A stretch of 64,000 nucleotides of DNA from Micromonospora musae (GTDB taxonomy: Bacteria; Actinomycetota; Actinomycetes; Mycobacteriales; Micromonosporaceae), in NCBI RefSeq assembly GCF_003626635.1, contig NZ_RAZT01000002.1, positions 124,001-188,000 on the forward strand, written 5' to 3'. A program made the translations under genes and the position numbers. The notes beneath the pieces are model-generated. The model saw only the letters and a program-made list of their open reading frames with translations, had not been told where the DNA came from and did not search any database. Positions 26,672-35,540 of this stretch are shown one piece after another. Within the stretch, counting starts at the first letter, position 1; the number at the start of each line of letters is the position of its first letter.

Positions 26672-27421
26672 TCAGCCCACCGCCTCCATGACCTCGTCGC
26701 TGACGTCGAAGTTCGCGTAGACGTTCTGCACGTCGTCGCAGTCCTCCAGCACGTCGATCAGCTTGAAGATCTTGCGAGCGCCCTCCTCGTCGAGCGGGAC
26801 GTTGACGCTCGGGATCAGCGACGACTCGGCCGACTCGTACTCGATGCCGGCGTCCTGCAGCGAGGAACGAACCCCGAGCAGGTCGGTCGGCTCGGAGACC
26901 ACCTCGAACGCCTCACCGAGGTCGTTGACCTCCTCCGCGCCCGCGTCGAGGACGGCCATCATCACGTCGTCCTCGCTGGTCCCCGCCTTCGGGACGATCA
27001 CGACGCCCTTGCGGGAGAACATGTACGAGACCGAGCCGGCGTCGGCCAGCGAACCGCCGTTGCGGGTCAGCGCGGTGCGCACCTCGGTCGCCGCGCGGTT
27101 GCGGTTGTCGGTCAGGCACTCGATCAGCATCGCCACGCCGTTCGGGCCGTACCCCTCATACATGATCGTCTGCCAGTCGGCGCCGCCGGCCTCCAGGCCG
27201 GAGCCGCGCTTGACCGCACGGTCGATGTTGTCGTTGGGGACCGAGTTCTTCTTCGCCTTCTGGATGGCGTCGTAGAGGGTCGGGTTGCCGGCCGGGTCAC
27301 CGCCGCCGGTCCGGGCCGCCACCTCGACGTTCTTGATCAGCTTGGCGAACATCTTGCCGCGCTTGGCGTCGATGACGGCCTTCTTGTGCTTGGTGGTCGC
27401 CCACTTTGAGTGGCCGGACAT
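26672..27421 (-). CDS. yebC: YebC/PmpR-family DNA-binding regulatory protein
   Basis: 249 residues, the usual length, beginning [20 protein letters not shown] as nearly all actinobacterial YebC proteins do, with conserved [18 protein letters not shown] and a C-terminal acidic region. YebC proteins bind DNA as regulators and some act on ribosomes stalled at proline stretches. In actinobacteria the gene usually lies between pdxT and ruvC; here pdxT is upstream and DUF402 downstream. Confidence 0.96.
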   Translation of the reverse strand: MSGHSKWATTKHKKAVIDAKRGKMFAKLIKNVEVAARTGGGDPAGNPTLYDAIQKAKKNSVPNDNIDRAVKRGSGLEAGGADWQTIMYEGYGPNGVAMLIECLTDNRNRAATEVRTALTRNGGSLADAGSVSYMFSRKGVVIVPKAGTSEDDVMMAVLDAGAEEVNDLGEAFEVVSEPTDLLGVRSSLQDAGIEYESAESSLIPSVNVPLDEEGARKIFKLIDVLEDCDDVQNVYANFDVSDEVMEAVG

Positions 27422-27759
27422 CTGCTACCTCCGTGTGTCGTTCCACGCCTGCGTCGACTGCCACGCCGATCAAGTGCCGCATCCGGTGATCCGGCGGCCG
27501 TCGGCTCCCGCGGGAAACGCCACGCGGGCGGATGGCCCTGCCGGACCGCGGCAATCCTACCGAGCCCGCGCCCTACCTTGTCACACCCGGTCAGCACCGT
27601 CGGGCTGCGCCGGGCGGTCGGGGCGCACTCAGAGCACAACGCCCGGCGACCGGAATCCATGCCCGCCGGGGAGAACCGGCCGTAACGTCCGGGGTACCCG
27701 GACAGGACCGCCCGGACCGGCGGCCCGGGTAGCCGCAGACAGGGCGGTCCCGGGAGGGA

Positions 27760-27834
27760 GATCGACTCGGGCTCCTTGAAATCGCGGTGTCCGGGCGCGC
27801 GGGACACCCCGACATCCAGGAAGCCGAGTTGATC
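27760..27834. repeat. Solo copy of the ~75-bp palindrome, upstream of yebC
   Basis: Begins GATCGACTCGGG and ends CCGAGTTGATC, with inner arms GGTGTCC...GGACACC around a GGGCGCGC centre. Length and sequence match the array units at 3696-4501. It lies in the ~500-bp gap between pdxT (27924) and yebC (27421), where I find no other gene or clear promoter. Confidence 0.8.
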
Positions 27835-27923
27835 AGCCCGACCGTCGACGCCGGGCCCGGCCACCCAGACGGCGCACCCGGTCTGCCGCCGGTCGGCGGC
27901 GGAGCCCCCGGGGATGCCGCCGC

Positions 27924-28532
27924 TCAGGCGGTGGCGCGCACCAGGTCGACGAAGTAGCGGTGCAGCCGCGCGTCGCCGGTCAGCTCGGGGTGGAACGAGG
28001 TGGCGAGCAGGTTGCCCTGCCGCACCGCGACGATCCGCCCGGCCGAGGGGCCGTCGGCGACCTGGCCGAGCACCTGCACGCCCTCGCCGACCCGCTCCAC
28101 CCACGGCGCCCGGATGAAGACCGCGTGGAACGGATCGCCCGCGATGCCGGTGATCGTCACCGGCGCCTCGAACGAGTCGACCTGCCGGCCGAACGCGTTG
28201 CGCCGGACGGTCATCGAGATGCCGTCGAACCCACGCTGGTCGGGGCGGCCGTCCAGCACCTCGGTGGCGAGCATGATCATGCCGGCGCAGGAGCCGTAGA
28301 CCGGCATCCCGCCGACGATCCGCTTGTCGATCGGCTCGCGCAGCTCGAAGACGTCCACCAGCCGGCTCATCGTGGTGGACTCGCCGCCGGGAATCACCAA
28401 CCCGTCGACGGCCTCCAGTTCCCGGGGCCGGCGCACCGGGACGGACTGCGCGCCCGCCGCGGTCAGCGCCGCGACGTGCTCGCGTACGTCGCCCTGGAGG
28501 GCGAGCACCCCGATCACGGGTGTCCCACTCAT
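27924..28532 (-). CDS. pdxT: Pyridoxal 5'-phosphate synthase glutaminase subunit
   Basis: 202 residues. Class I glutaminase: [10 protein letters not shown] oxyanion region, nucleophile Cys in [12 protein letters not shown], and His-Glu in SFHPELT. It releases ammonia from glutamine and channels it to PdxS for PLP synthesis in the DXP-independent pathway. It follows pdxS, linked by a 22-codon mini-frame, with AAGGAG 7 nt before the ATG. Confidence 0.96.
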   Translation of the reverse strand: MSGTPVIGVLALQGDVREHVAALTAAGAQSVPVRRPRELEAVDGLVIPGGESTTMSRLVDVFELREPIDKRIVGGMPVYGSCAGMIMLATEVLDGRPDQRGFDGISMTVRRNAFGRQVDSFEAPVTITGIAGDPFHAVFIRAPWVERVGEGVQVLGQVADGPSAGRIVAVRQGNLLATSFHPELTGDARLHRYFVDLVRATA

Positions 28533-28597
28533 CGCACCGCTCCTTCCGGGCTCCGGGTGCGCGGGGCCCCCAGCGAGGGGCCTCCTCCCACCGTCAC
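28529..28597 (-). other. 22-codon mini-frame bridging pdxS and pdxT by stop-start overlaps
   Basis: GTG (28597) overlaps the pdxS stop as GTGA. The frame runs [15 protein letters not shown] through SPEGAVR to a TGA that overlaps the pdxT ATG as ATGA. It includes a GGCCCC-TCGCTG-GGGGCC hairpin and ends with AAGGAG 7 nt before pdxT. Same architecture as 7881-7943 and 56553-56716. Confidence 0.5.
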
Positions 28598-29511
28598 CAG
28601 CCGCGCTCGGCCAGGCGGTGCGGCTGCGGGATCTCGTCGACGTTGATGCCGACCATCGCCTCGCCGAGGCCCCGGGAGACCTTCGCCAGCACGTCGGGGT
28701 CGTCGTGGAAGGTCGTCGCCTTCACGATCGCGGCGGCCCGCTGAGCCGGGTTGCCGGACTTGAAGATGCCCGAACCGACGAAGACGCCCTCGGCGCCGAG
28801 CTGCATCATCATGGCCGCGTCGGCCGGAGTGGCGATCCCACCGGCGGTGAAGAGCACCACCGGCAGCTTCCCGCTCTCGGCGACCTCCTTGACCAGCTCG
28901 TACGGCGCCTGCAGCTCCTTGGCCGCGACATAGAGCTCGTCGGCCGGCAGGGAGCTCAGCCGACGGATCTCCTGGCGGATCTTGCGCATGTGGGTGGTGG
29001 CGTTGGAGACGTCACCGGTGCCCGCCTCGCCCTTGGAGCGGATCATCGCGGCGCCCTCGGTGATCCGGCGCAGCGCCTCACCCAGGTTGGTCGCGCCGCA
29101 GACGAAAGGCACGGTGAACGACCACTTGTCGATGTGGTTGCTGTAGTCGGCCGGGGTCAGCACCTCGGACTCGTCGACGTAGTCGACACCGAGCGCCTGG
29201 AGGATCCGCGCCTCCACGAAGTGGCCGATGCGGGCCTTGGCCATGACCGGGATGGAGACGGCGTCGATGATCCCCTGGATCATGTCGGGGTCGCTCATCC
29301 GGGCCACGCCGCCCTGGGCGCGGATGTCCGCCGGCACCCGCTCGAGCGCCATCACCGCGACCGCGCCGGCGTCCTCGGCGATCTTGGCCTGCTCGGCGTC
29401 GACCACGTCCATGATCACGCCACCCTTGAGCATCTCGGCCATGCCCCGCTTCACGCGGGCGGTGCCGACGACGGGGCTGCCGCCGGTGTTCTGGGGGGTG
29501 TTCTCGGGCAT
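28594..29511 (-). CDS. pdxS: Pyridoxal 5'-phosphate synthase lyase subunit
   Basis: 305 residues of a (beta/alpha)8 barrel. [20 protein letters not shown], the catalytic Lys region in [13 protein letters not shown] and the phosphate-binding [11 protein letters not shown] are all present, as is [12 protein letters not shown]. It condenses ribose 5-phosphate, glyceraldehyde 3-phosphate and ammonia into PLP, forming a dodecamer with PdxT. The first 12 residues ([12 protein letters not shown]) are a short actinobacterial extension. Confidence 0.97.
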   Translation of the reverse strand: MPENTPQNTGGSPVVGTARVKRGMAEMLKGGVIMDVVDAEQAKIAEDAGAVAVMALERVPADIRAQGGVARMSDPDMIQGIIDAVSIPVMAKARIGHFVEARILQALGVDYVDESEVLTPADYSNHIDKWSFTVPFVCGATNLGEALRRITEGAAMIRSKGEAGTGDVSNATTHMRKIRQEIRRLSSLPADELYVAAKELQAPYELVKEVAESGKLPVVLFTAGGIATPADAAMMMQLGAEGVFVGSGIFKSGNPAQRAAAIVKATTFHDDPDVLAKVSRGLGEAMVGINVDEIPQPHRLAERGW

Positions 29512-29704
29512 GGGTTATCGCTCCTCGGAGGGCGCTCAGGGGGTGACAGCGGAAAGGCTACGCCCGGCTCAACGCCGCTCCGACAGCCAATCAGACCCAC
29601 GGTGGCCTGCACTGTGTCCGCCGTCACCGGCGCTTACGAGGGATTGACGACTCATCGTCCGCCTGCGCCGAACGTCCGGTTCCGGCACTGATGACGGGTG
29701 CCGC

Positions 29705-30208
29705 TCAGCCGGTGGGGACGTCGGCCGGAACCGTCAGGATCGGGTCGTCGATGTCGAAGTACCGCGGCCACTCCCGGCCGCGTCCCATCCGCAACAGGCG
29801 CACCAGCGTACGGCCGCGCACCGCCCGCGCGTCGCGGACCAGATCGGTGTGCACCTGCCGGGCCAGGGCGAGGCGACGGCTGGCCGCGACCACCGCCTCG
29901 CAGTCCGGGTCCACGGGGTCGAGCTGAACCGCCCGCAGCTGCCGGGTCAGGTCGTTCTCGGCCGCCTCCCGCTCGTCCGGATGCGCGTCGAGGGCGATCC
30001 GCGCCGCCGCGTACAGCTCGACGCCGTAGCGCCGCTCGGCCAGCACCGCGGCGGCCGCCGCCCGGCGCAACAGGTGGGCGTCGAGCGCCCGGGCCGCCGA
30101 CTGCGCGCGGGCGTGCAGCCGCTCGACCCGACCGGCGGTCCAGACGAGATACGTCGAGACGAGCCCGACGAGCACGATCGCGCCCACCGCCCACCACATG
30201 CCCGGCAT
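29705..30208 (-). CDS. Hypothetical membrane-anchored helical protein downstream of pimA
   Basis: 167 residues: a single N-terminal membrane helix (WWAVGAIVLVGLVSTYLVW, residues 5-23), then a highly charged, mostly helical cytoplasmic part (ALDAHLLRRAAAAAVLAERR). The overall plan recalls LemA-like proteins but the match is not convincing. It follows pimA by 75 nt on the same strand. Function unknown. Confidence 0.65.
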   Translation of the reverse strand: MPGMWWAVGAIVLVGLVSTYLVWTAGRVERLHARAQSAARALDAHLLRRAAAAAVLAERRYGVELYAAARIALDAHPDEREAAENDLTRQLRAVQLDPVDPDCEAVVAASRRLALARQVHTDLVRDARAVRGRTLVRLLRMGRGREWPRYFDIDDPILTVPADVPTG

Positions 30209-30282
30209 CGTAGTGCTGCTCCGTTCCCGTCCCGCCGGGCCCGGTCGGCCGCGGCGATCTGATCACGTTCCCGGGCGCCGGC

Positions 30283-31443
30283 TCAGCCGGGTCCCACCCA
30301 CTCCTCGTCGATGACCCGACCGTCGGTGGCCTCGATCGCCGCCGCGTACACCTCGAGCACCCGCCGGGCCACCACAGGCCAGTCGTAGCTCGCCACCACC
30401 TGGTCACCACAGTCGGTCAGCGTGGCCCGCGCAGCCGCGTCGTCGAGCAGGTCGACCAGCGCGTCGCGCAGCGCCACCGGGTCGCCGGTGGCGAAGAGCC
30501 GGCCGGCCCGGCCGCCGTCGAGCACCCGGCGGAACGCGTCGAGGTCGCTGGCGACCACCGTGGTGCCGGCGGCCAACGCCTCCGTGAGGATCATGCCGAA
30601 CGACTCGCCGCCGGTGTTCGGCGCCACGTAGAGGTGGACGCTGCGCAGCATCCGCGCCTTCTCCTCCTCGGAGACCAGGCCCAGGAAGGTCACCCGGTCG
30701 CGTAGCCCCGCGGGAAACTGCCCGAACAGGTCGTCCGGGTCGCCCGGGCCGGCCACCAGCAGCCGCAGCCCGGGGCGGCTCGGGGCCAGGTCGACGAAGG
30801 CGTCGCGCAGCACGGAGAAGCCCTTGCGCGGCTCGGTGAAGCGGCCCAGGAAGCCGAGCGTCCCGCCGGTGCCCGGCCCGCACTCCCCCGGCCAGCCGGG
30901 CAGCGGCTCGGCGTGGGCGAACTTGGCGACCGCCACCCCGTTCGGGATCTCCACGGCTCCGCCGTCCATGTGCTCCACCTGGACCTTGCGGGCCAGCGCG
31001 CTGACCGCGATCCGGGCGGTGATGCGTTCCAGCACAATCTGAAGCACGCCCTGCGCCGCGGCCAGCGCCCGGGACCGGGTCATCGCCGTGTGGAAGGTCG
31101 CCACCACCGGCCCCCGCGCCGACAGGACCGCGAGCAGCGACAGGCTCAACGTCAGCGGCTCGTGGACGTGCAGCACGTCGAAGTCGCCACGGGTGATCCA
31201 GCGTCGTACCCGGGCGGTGGAGACCGGACCGAACGCGATCCGGGCCACCGAACCGTTGTACGGCAGGGGAACCGCCCGCCCGGCCGGCACCACGTACGAC
31301 GGCAGGGGCGAATCCTCGTCGGCCGGGGCGAGCACGCTGACCTCGTGGCCGAGGGCGATCAGCGCCTCGGCGAGGTCCATGACGTGGTTCTGCACCCCGC
31401 CCGGAACATCGAAGGAGTACGGGCACACGATGCCGATCCGCAC
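30283..31443 (-). CDS. pimA: Phosphatidylinositol alpha-mannosyltransferase PimA
   Basis: 386 residues, GT4 family. N-terminal MRIGIVCPYSFDVPGGVQ with the glycine loop, central GFLGRFTEPRKGF, and the GDP-mannose-binding E-x7-E motif within GGESFGMILTEALAAG. Transfers mannose from GDP-mannose to phosphatidylinositol on the inner leaflet, the first step of PIM/lipomannan synthesis. GTG start one base after the acyltransferase stop, in the pgsA-patA-pimA operon. Confidence 0.95.
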   Translation of the reverse strand: MRIGIVCPYSFDVPGGVQNHVMDLAEALIALGHEVSVLAPADEDSPLPSYVVPAGRAVPLPYNGSVARIAFGPVSTARVRRWITRGDFDVLHVHEPLTLSLSLLAVLSARGPVVATFHTAMTRSRALAAAQGVLQIVLERITARIAVSALARKVQVEHMDGGAVEIPNGVAVAKFAHAEPLPGWPGECGPGTGGTLGFLGRFTEPRKGFSVLRDAFVDLAPSRPGLRLLVAGPGDPDDLFGQFPAGLRDRVTFLGLVSEEEKARMLRSVHLYVAPNTGGESFGMILTEALAAGTTVVASDLDAFRRVLDGGRAGRLFATGDPVALRDALVDLLDDAAARATLTDCGDQVVASYDWPVVARRVLEVYAAAIEATDGRVIDEEWVGPG

Positions 31444-31444
31444 G

Positions 31445-32356
31445 TCATCGCCCTCTGTCCGCGCCTACCGCGCTCCGCTGGTCGAGCCACATGCGTTGCA
31501 GCATGTGCCAGTCCTCCGGGTGGCGGGCGATGCCCGCGGCGAACTCGTCGGCGACGCGCTGGGTGAGCGTCCGGACGCGCTGGTCGAGCGGGCCCTCCTC
31601 CGGGTCCGGCACGGCTACCGGGCCCTTGAGCGCCGCGCAGGCCCGCTCCGGCTCGAACCACATCGAAGCCACGTAGAGCGGCGCCCCGGTACGCAGGGCC
31701 AGCAGGGCCGGCCCGGCGGGCATCCGGGTGCGGGCGCCGAAGAAGTCGACCTCCACCCCGCGGGCGGAGAGGTCCCGGTCGGCCAGCAGCGGCACCACCG
31801 CGCCGGCCCGCAGCCGGTCGACCAGCACGTCGAACGCGGGCCGGTCGCCGCCGCGGTTGGGCAGGATCTCCATGCCCAGGCTCCGACGGAAGGCCAGGAA
31901 CCGCCCGTAGACGCCGTCCGACTCGAGCCGCTCGGCGACGGTGGTGATCGGCCAACCGTTGGCGGCCACCCAGGCGCCTGCGGCGTCCCAGTTGCCGGCG
32001 TGCGGCAGCGCGACGACCGCACCGGTGCCGGAGGCCACGTCCGCCGCGAGCTTCTCCGCACCGTCCAGCCAGAAGGTGGCCAGGATCTGCTCGCGGCTCA
32101 GCGACGGCAGCCGGAACGCCTCCAGCCAGTAGCGGGCGTACGAGCGCATACCCCGCTTGACCAGGTCGTCGAGCTCGGCCTCGGGCAGTTCGGGCCCGAC
32201 CACCCGGCGCAGGTTCGCGCGCAGTCGGGTCGTACCCGCGCCGCCCCTGCGGGCCGCGCGGTCCGCGCCGGCCCGGAACGCCGCCGCCACCACGGGCCGC
32301 GGCAGCGCGCGCACGACCCGCCAGCCGGCGACGTAACCGAGCTCGGTGAGATTCAC
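31445..32356 (-). CDS. patA: Phosphatidylinositol mannoside acyltransferase (PatA)
   Basis: 303 residues of the LpxL/HtrB-type lysophospholipid acyltransferase family, with the catalytic H-x4-D in ALPHAGNWDAAG and a downstream PVLADRD-like LLADRDLSARG. In mycobacteria this enzyme (Rv2611c type) acylates the mannose of PIM1/PIM2 at the membrane. GTG start overlapping the pgsA stop (GTGA), then pimA; the three-gene order is the conserved PIM operon. Confidence 0.94.
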   Translation of the reverse strand: MNLTELGYVAGWRVVRALPRPVVAAAFRAGADRAARRGGAGTTRLRANLRRVVGPELPEAELDDLVKRGMRSYARYWLEAFRLPSLSREQILATFWLDGAEKLAADVASGTGAVVALPHAGNWDAAGAWVAANGWPITTVAERLESDGVYGRFLAFRRSLGMEILPNRGGDRPAFDVLVDRLRAGAVVPLLADRDLSARGVEVDFFGARTRMPAGPALLALRTGAPLYVASMWFEPERACAALKGPVAVPDPEEGPLDQRVRTLTQRVADEFAAGIARHPEDWHMLQRMWLDQRSAVGADRGR

Positions 32357-32985
32357 CCGTTCGCACCCGGCGCGGGGAGCTGCCGCGCCTGCCGGTAGAC
32401 GTGCCGCATCCGCTGCCCGACCGTGAAGATCGACACGGCGGCGAGCAGCCAGAGCGCGATCTGCAGCGCCATCGGCACACCGAACCCGGTGAGCAGGCCG
32501 CCGACCCCGACGATCAGCAGCCGCTCGGTGCGCTCGGCGATGCCCACGTTGCTGGTCATGCCGAGCCCCTCGGCCCGGGCCTTGACGTACGAGACGACGC
32601 TGCCGGCCGCGAGACAGATCAGGGCGGCGGCCACCCCGGCGTGGTCGCCCTCGGTGGCCAGCCAGTACGCGACCGCGCCGAAGACGGCGCTGTCGGCGAT
32701 CCGGTCCATGCTCGAATCGAGGAAGGCACCGAACCGGGTCGAGCCGCCGCTCATCCGGGCCATCGTGCCGTCGAGGAGGTCGGTGAGCGCGAAGACCGTG
32801 ACGATCAGCGCGCCGGCGACCAGGTCACCGCGGGCGCCGAAGCCGAGCGCGCCGACCAGTACGCCGATGGTTCCGGTCACGGTGACCGCGTTGGGAGTGA
32901 CGCCCGCCCGAAGCAGGCCGCGTGCGATTGGCTCGACGACGCGGGTCATCCCCGCGCGGGCCGACACTTGGAAGATCTTCGCCAT
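32353..32985 (-). CDS. pgsA: Phosphatidylinositol phosphate synthase
   Basis: 210 residues. CDP-alcohol phosphotransferase motif D-G-x2-A-R-x8-G-x3-D-x3-D is complete in the segment starting DGTMARM and ending FLDSSMDR, and about six membrane helices are predicted. It joins CDP-diacylglycerol and inositol 3-phosphate to give PI phosphate, the precursor of PIMs. The start at 32985 (MAKIFQVSARAG) was chosen over a much longer frame that only runs antisense through the EF-G-like gene. Confidence 0.94.
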   Translation of the reverse strand: MAKIFQVSARAGMTRVVEPIARGLLRAGVTPNAVTVTGTIGVLVGALGFGARGDLVAGALIVTVFALTDLLDGTMARMSGGSTRFGAFLDSSMDRIADSAVFGAVAYWLATEGDHAGVAAALICLAAGSVVSYVKARAEGLGMTSNVGIAERTERLLIVGVGGLLTGFGVPMALQIALWLLAAVSIFTVGQRMRHVYRQARQLPAPGANG

Positions 32986-33094
32986 GGCGGTCCCACGATA
33001 ACGGTCCACCCAGGTGCGGCGATACGGGCCGGTCAGCGTGGCGGCGCGGCGAGGCTTGTGCCCGCTCGGGAACGGGTGTCTGATCGGGTCAGGA

Positions 33095-33112
33095 AGGTGA
33101 CTCAGGTCACCT
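33095..33112. promoter_or_regulatory. 18-bp palindrome AGGTGAC-TCAG-GTCACCT between pgsA and the EF-G-like gene
   Basis: Perfect 7-bp arms around TCAG, 110 bp from the pgsA start and 126 bp from the EF-G-like start. Contains GTGACTCAGGTCAC, which fits a GTG-N6-GNCAC Crp-type consensus and shares its arms with the liv site at 10713. Could regulate either divergent gene. Confidence 0.5.
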
Positions 33113-33237
33113 GCTCGCCCGTCCGAGTCCCGCTGTGCAGCAGCCCACCGGAGGATATCGCCGCGCACCTGCCCCGGGCCGCTGTCCCGTCGCGCGCGGC
33201 GGTTCGCCACCACCACCGGCTGAGGGAGGTGCGCCCG

Positions 33238-35397
33238 ATGGCGCAGAAGAGTCAGGAGAAGGGTCACACCGGCGTCACGCCGGTGGCGACGGAGCCCGGT
33301 AGGGTTCGCAACGTCGTGCTCGTCGGGCACTCCGGCGTCGGCAAGACGACTCTGGTCGAGGCGCTGCTCAGAGCCAGCGGCACGATCGATCGCGCCGGCG
33401 CGATCACCGACGGCACGACCGTCTGCGACCACGACCCCGCCGCCGTACGCCAGCAGCGGTCGGTGAGCCTGGCCTGCGCGCCGCTGCTGCACGAGGGCAT
33501 CAAGGTCAACCTTCTGGACACCCCGGGCTACGCCGACTTCGTGGGTGAGCTGCGCGCCGGGCTGCGGGCCGCCGACGCCGCGCTCTTCGTCGTCTCCGCG
33601 GTCGACGGGATGGACGCGGCCACCGCGGCGCTCTGGGAGGAGTGCGCCGCGGTGGACATGCCCCGGGCGGTCGCGGTCTCCCGGCTGGACCACCCCCGCG
33701 CCGACTTCGACGAGGCGGTGGCGCTCTGCCAGCGCGTCTTCGGCGACAACGTGCTCCCGCTCTACCTGCCGATGCTCGGCGACGACGGGGTCTCCACCGT
33801 CGGCCTGCTCAGCCTGATCACCCGCCGGGTCTTCGACTACACCGGCGGGCTGCCCGCCGAGATCCGGCAGCCGGACCCGGAGCACCTGCCCGCCATCGTC
33901 GAGCCCCGCGACGAGCTGATCGAGGGGATCATCGCGGAGAGCGAGGACGAGTCCCTCATGGACCGTTACCTCGAGGGCGAGGAGATCGGCACCGACGTGC
34001 TCATCGACGACCTGGAGAAGGCCGTCGCCCGGGGGCACTTCTATCCCGTGATTCCGGTCTGCGCGGAGACCGGCGTCGGGCTGGACACCCTGCTGGAGGT
34101 ACTCACCGCCGCCTTCCCCTCGCCGCTGGAGCACGAACTGCCCGTGGTGACCGGCGTCGACGGCGCACCGCGTCCACCGCTCACCTGCGACCCGGACGGA
34201 CCGCTGGTCGCCGAGGTCGTCAAGACCACCATCGACCGGCACGTGGGGCGGGTCTCCCTGGTACGGGTCTTCTCGGGCACGCTCCGCCCCGAGCAGGTCG
34301 TGCACGTCTCCGGGCACGGTCTGGCCGAGCGTGGGCACCCCGACCACGACGCCGACGAGCGGGTGGGGCACATCTTCACCCCGCTCGGCGCCGCCCTGCG
34401 GGAGGTGTCCGCCTGCGTCGCCGGGGACATCTGCGCGATCACCAAGTCGGGTAGCGCGGAGACCGGCGACACCATCTCCGCCAAGGAGAACCCGCTGCTC
34501 ATCGCGGCCTGGGAGATGCCCGAGCCGCTGCTGCCGGTGGCCGTCGTGGCGAAGAGCCGGTCGGACGAGGACGCGCTGGCCCGCAACCTGTCCCGGCTGG
34601 TCGCCGGGGATCCGACGCTGCGGCTGGAGCGCAACCCGGAGACCCACCAGCTGGTGCTCTGGTGCATGGGCGAGGCGCACGCCGACGTACTGCTCGACCG
34701 GCTGCGCGCCGGTGGCGTCGCGCTGGACACCGAGCCGGTGCGGGTGGCGCTGCGGGAGACGTTCGGCAGCACGGCCCGGGGCCACGGGCGGCACGTCAAG
34801 CAGTCCGGCGGCCACGGCCAGTACGCCGTCTGCGACATCGAGGTGGAGCCGCTGCCGCGCGGCGCCGGCTTCGAGTTCGTGGACCGGGTGGTCGGCGGGG
34901 CGGTGCCGCACAACTACATCCCGTCGGTGGAGAAGGGCGTACGGGCCCAGATGGAGCGAGGGGTGGTCGCCGGCTATCCGGTGGTGGACCTGCGGGTGAC
35001 CCTCGTCGACGGCAAGGCGCACAGCGTCGACTCCTCCGACGCCGCGTTCCAGACCGCCGGGGCGCTGGCCCTGCGGGACGCCGCCGAGAAGGCCCAGCCG
35101 ACCCTGCTGGAGCCGGTCGACGAGGTGACCATCCGCGTGCCGGACTCCTCGGTCGGCGCGGTGCTGGGCGACCTCTCCGGCCGGCGCGGCCGGGTGTTGG
35201 GCACCGAGTCGGATCCGGAGAGCGACGGGCGGAGCCTGGTCCGCGCCGAGGTGCCCGCCACCGAACTGCTCCGCTACGCCGTGGAGCTGCGCTCGATGAC
35301 GGCCGGCACCGGCACCTTCCGGCGCAGCTTCGTGCGCTACGACCCGATGCCGGCCCACCTCGCCGAGCAGATCCGCAAGGAACACCCCACCCCGTAA
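33238..35397 (+). CDS. Elongation factor G-like protein (EF-G2/FusA2 type)
   Basis: 719 residues with the full EF-G domain plan. P-loop GHSGVGKTTLVEALL and G3 DTPGYADF are intact. The switch I region, normally RGITI, reads RSVSLACA and so lacks the Mg-coordinating Thr, and the G4 NKxD is SRLD. These changes mark the actinobacterial EF-G2 branch, whose members do not replace EF-G in translocation; a role in ribosome state or stress is inferred. Strong GAGGGAGG 8 nt before ATG. No str operon here. Confidence 0.92.
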   Translation: MAQKSQEKGHTGVTPVATEPGRVRNVVLVGHSGVGKTTLVEALLRASGTIDRAGAITDGTTVCDHDPAAVRQQRSVSLACAPLLHEGIKVNLLDTPGYADFVGELRAGLRAADAALFVVSAVDGMDAATAALWEECAAVDMPRAVAVSRLDHPRADFDEAVALCQRVFGDNVLPLYLPMLGDDGVSTVGLLSLITRRVFDYTGGLPAEIRQPDPEHLPAIVEPRDELIEGIIAESEDESLMDRYLEGEEIGTDVLIDDLEKAVARGHFYPVIPVCAETGVGLDTLLEVLTAAFPSPLEHELPVVTGVDGAPRPPLTCDPDGPLVAEVVKTTIDRHVGRVSLVRVFSGTLRPEQVVHVSGHGLAERGHPDHDADERVGHIFTPLGAALREVSACVAGDICAITKSGSAETGDTISAKENPLLIAAWEMPEPLLPVAVVAKSRSDEDALARNLSRLVAGDPTLRLERNPETHQLVLWCMGEAHADVLLDRLRAGGVALDTEPVRVALRETFGSTARGHGRHVKQSGGHGQYAVCDIEVEPLPRGAGFEFVDRVVGGAVPHNYIPSVEKGVRAQMERGVVAGYPVVDLRVTLVDGKAHSVDSSDAAFQTAGALALRDAAEKAQPTLLEPVDEVTIRVPDSSVGAVLGDLSGRRGRVLGTESDPESDGRSLVRAEVPATELLRYAVELRSMTAGTGTFRRSFVRYDPMPAHLAEQIRKEHPTP

Positions 35398-35440
35398 CCC
35401 CCACCCCGCCCTCCCCCCTCCCCCGCGCCCTGGCAGCGCC

Positions 35441-35496
35441 TCGTTCACGGAAAGAGTGGCTATTTCCGCTGGGATAGCCACTCTTTCCGTGAACGA
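35441..35496. repeat. Perfect palindrome with 23-bp arms between convergent genes
   Basis: Arms 35441-35463 (TCGTTCACGGAAAGAG then TGGCTAT) and 35474-35496 are exact reverse complements with a 10-nt loop. Lies 43 nt after the EF-G-like stop and 44 nt from the aldo/keto reductase stop. AT content is above the local mean. Terminator function is possible, but exact arms suggest a dispersed palindromic element. Confidence 0.75.
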
Positions 35497-35540
35497 GTGG
35501 CCGGGGCGGCCCGAAGGGGGGCGAGGGGTGGGGTTGGGGG

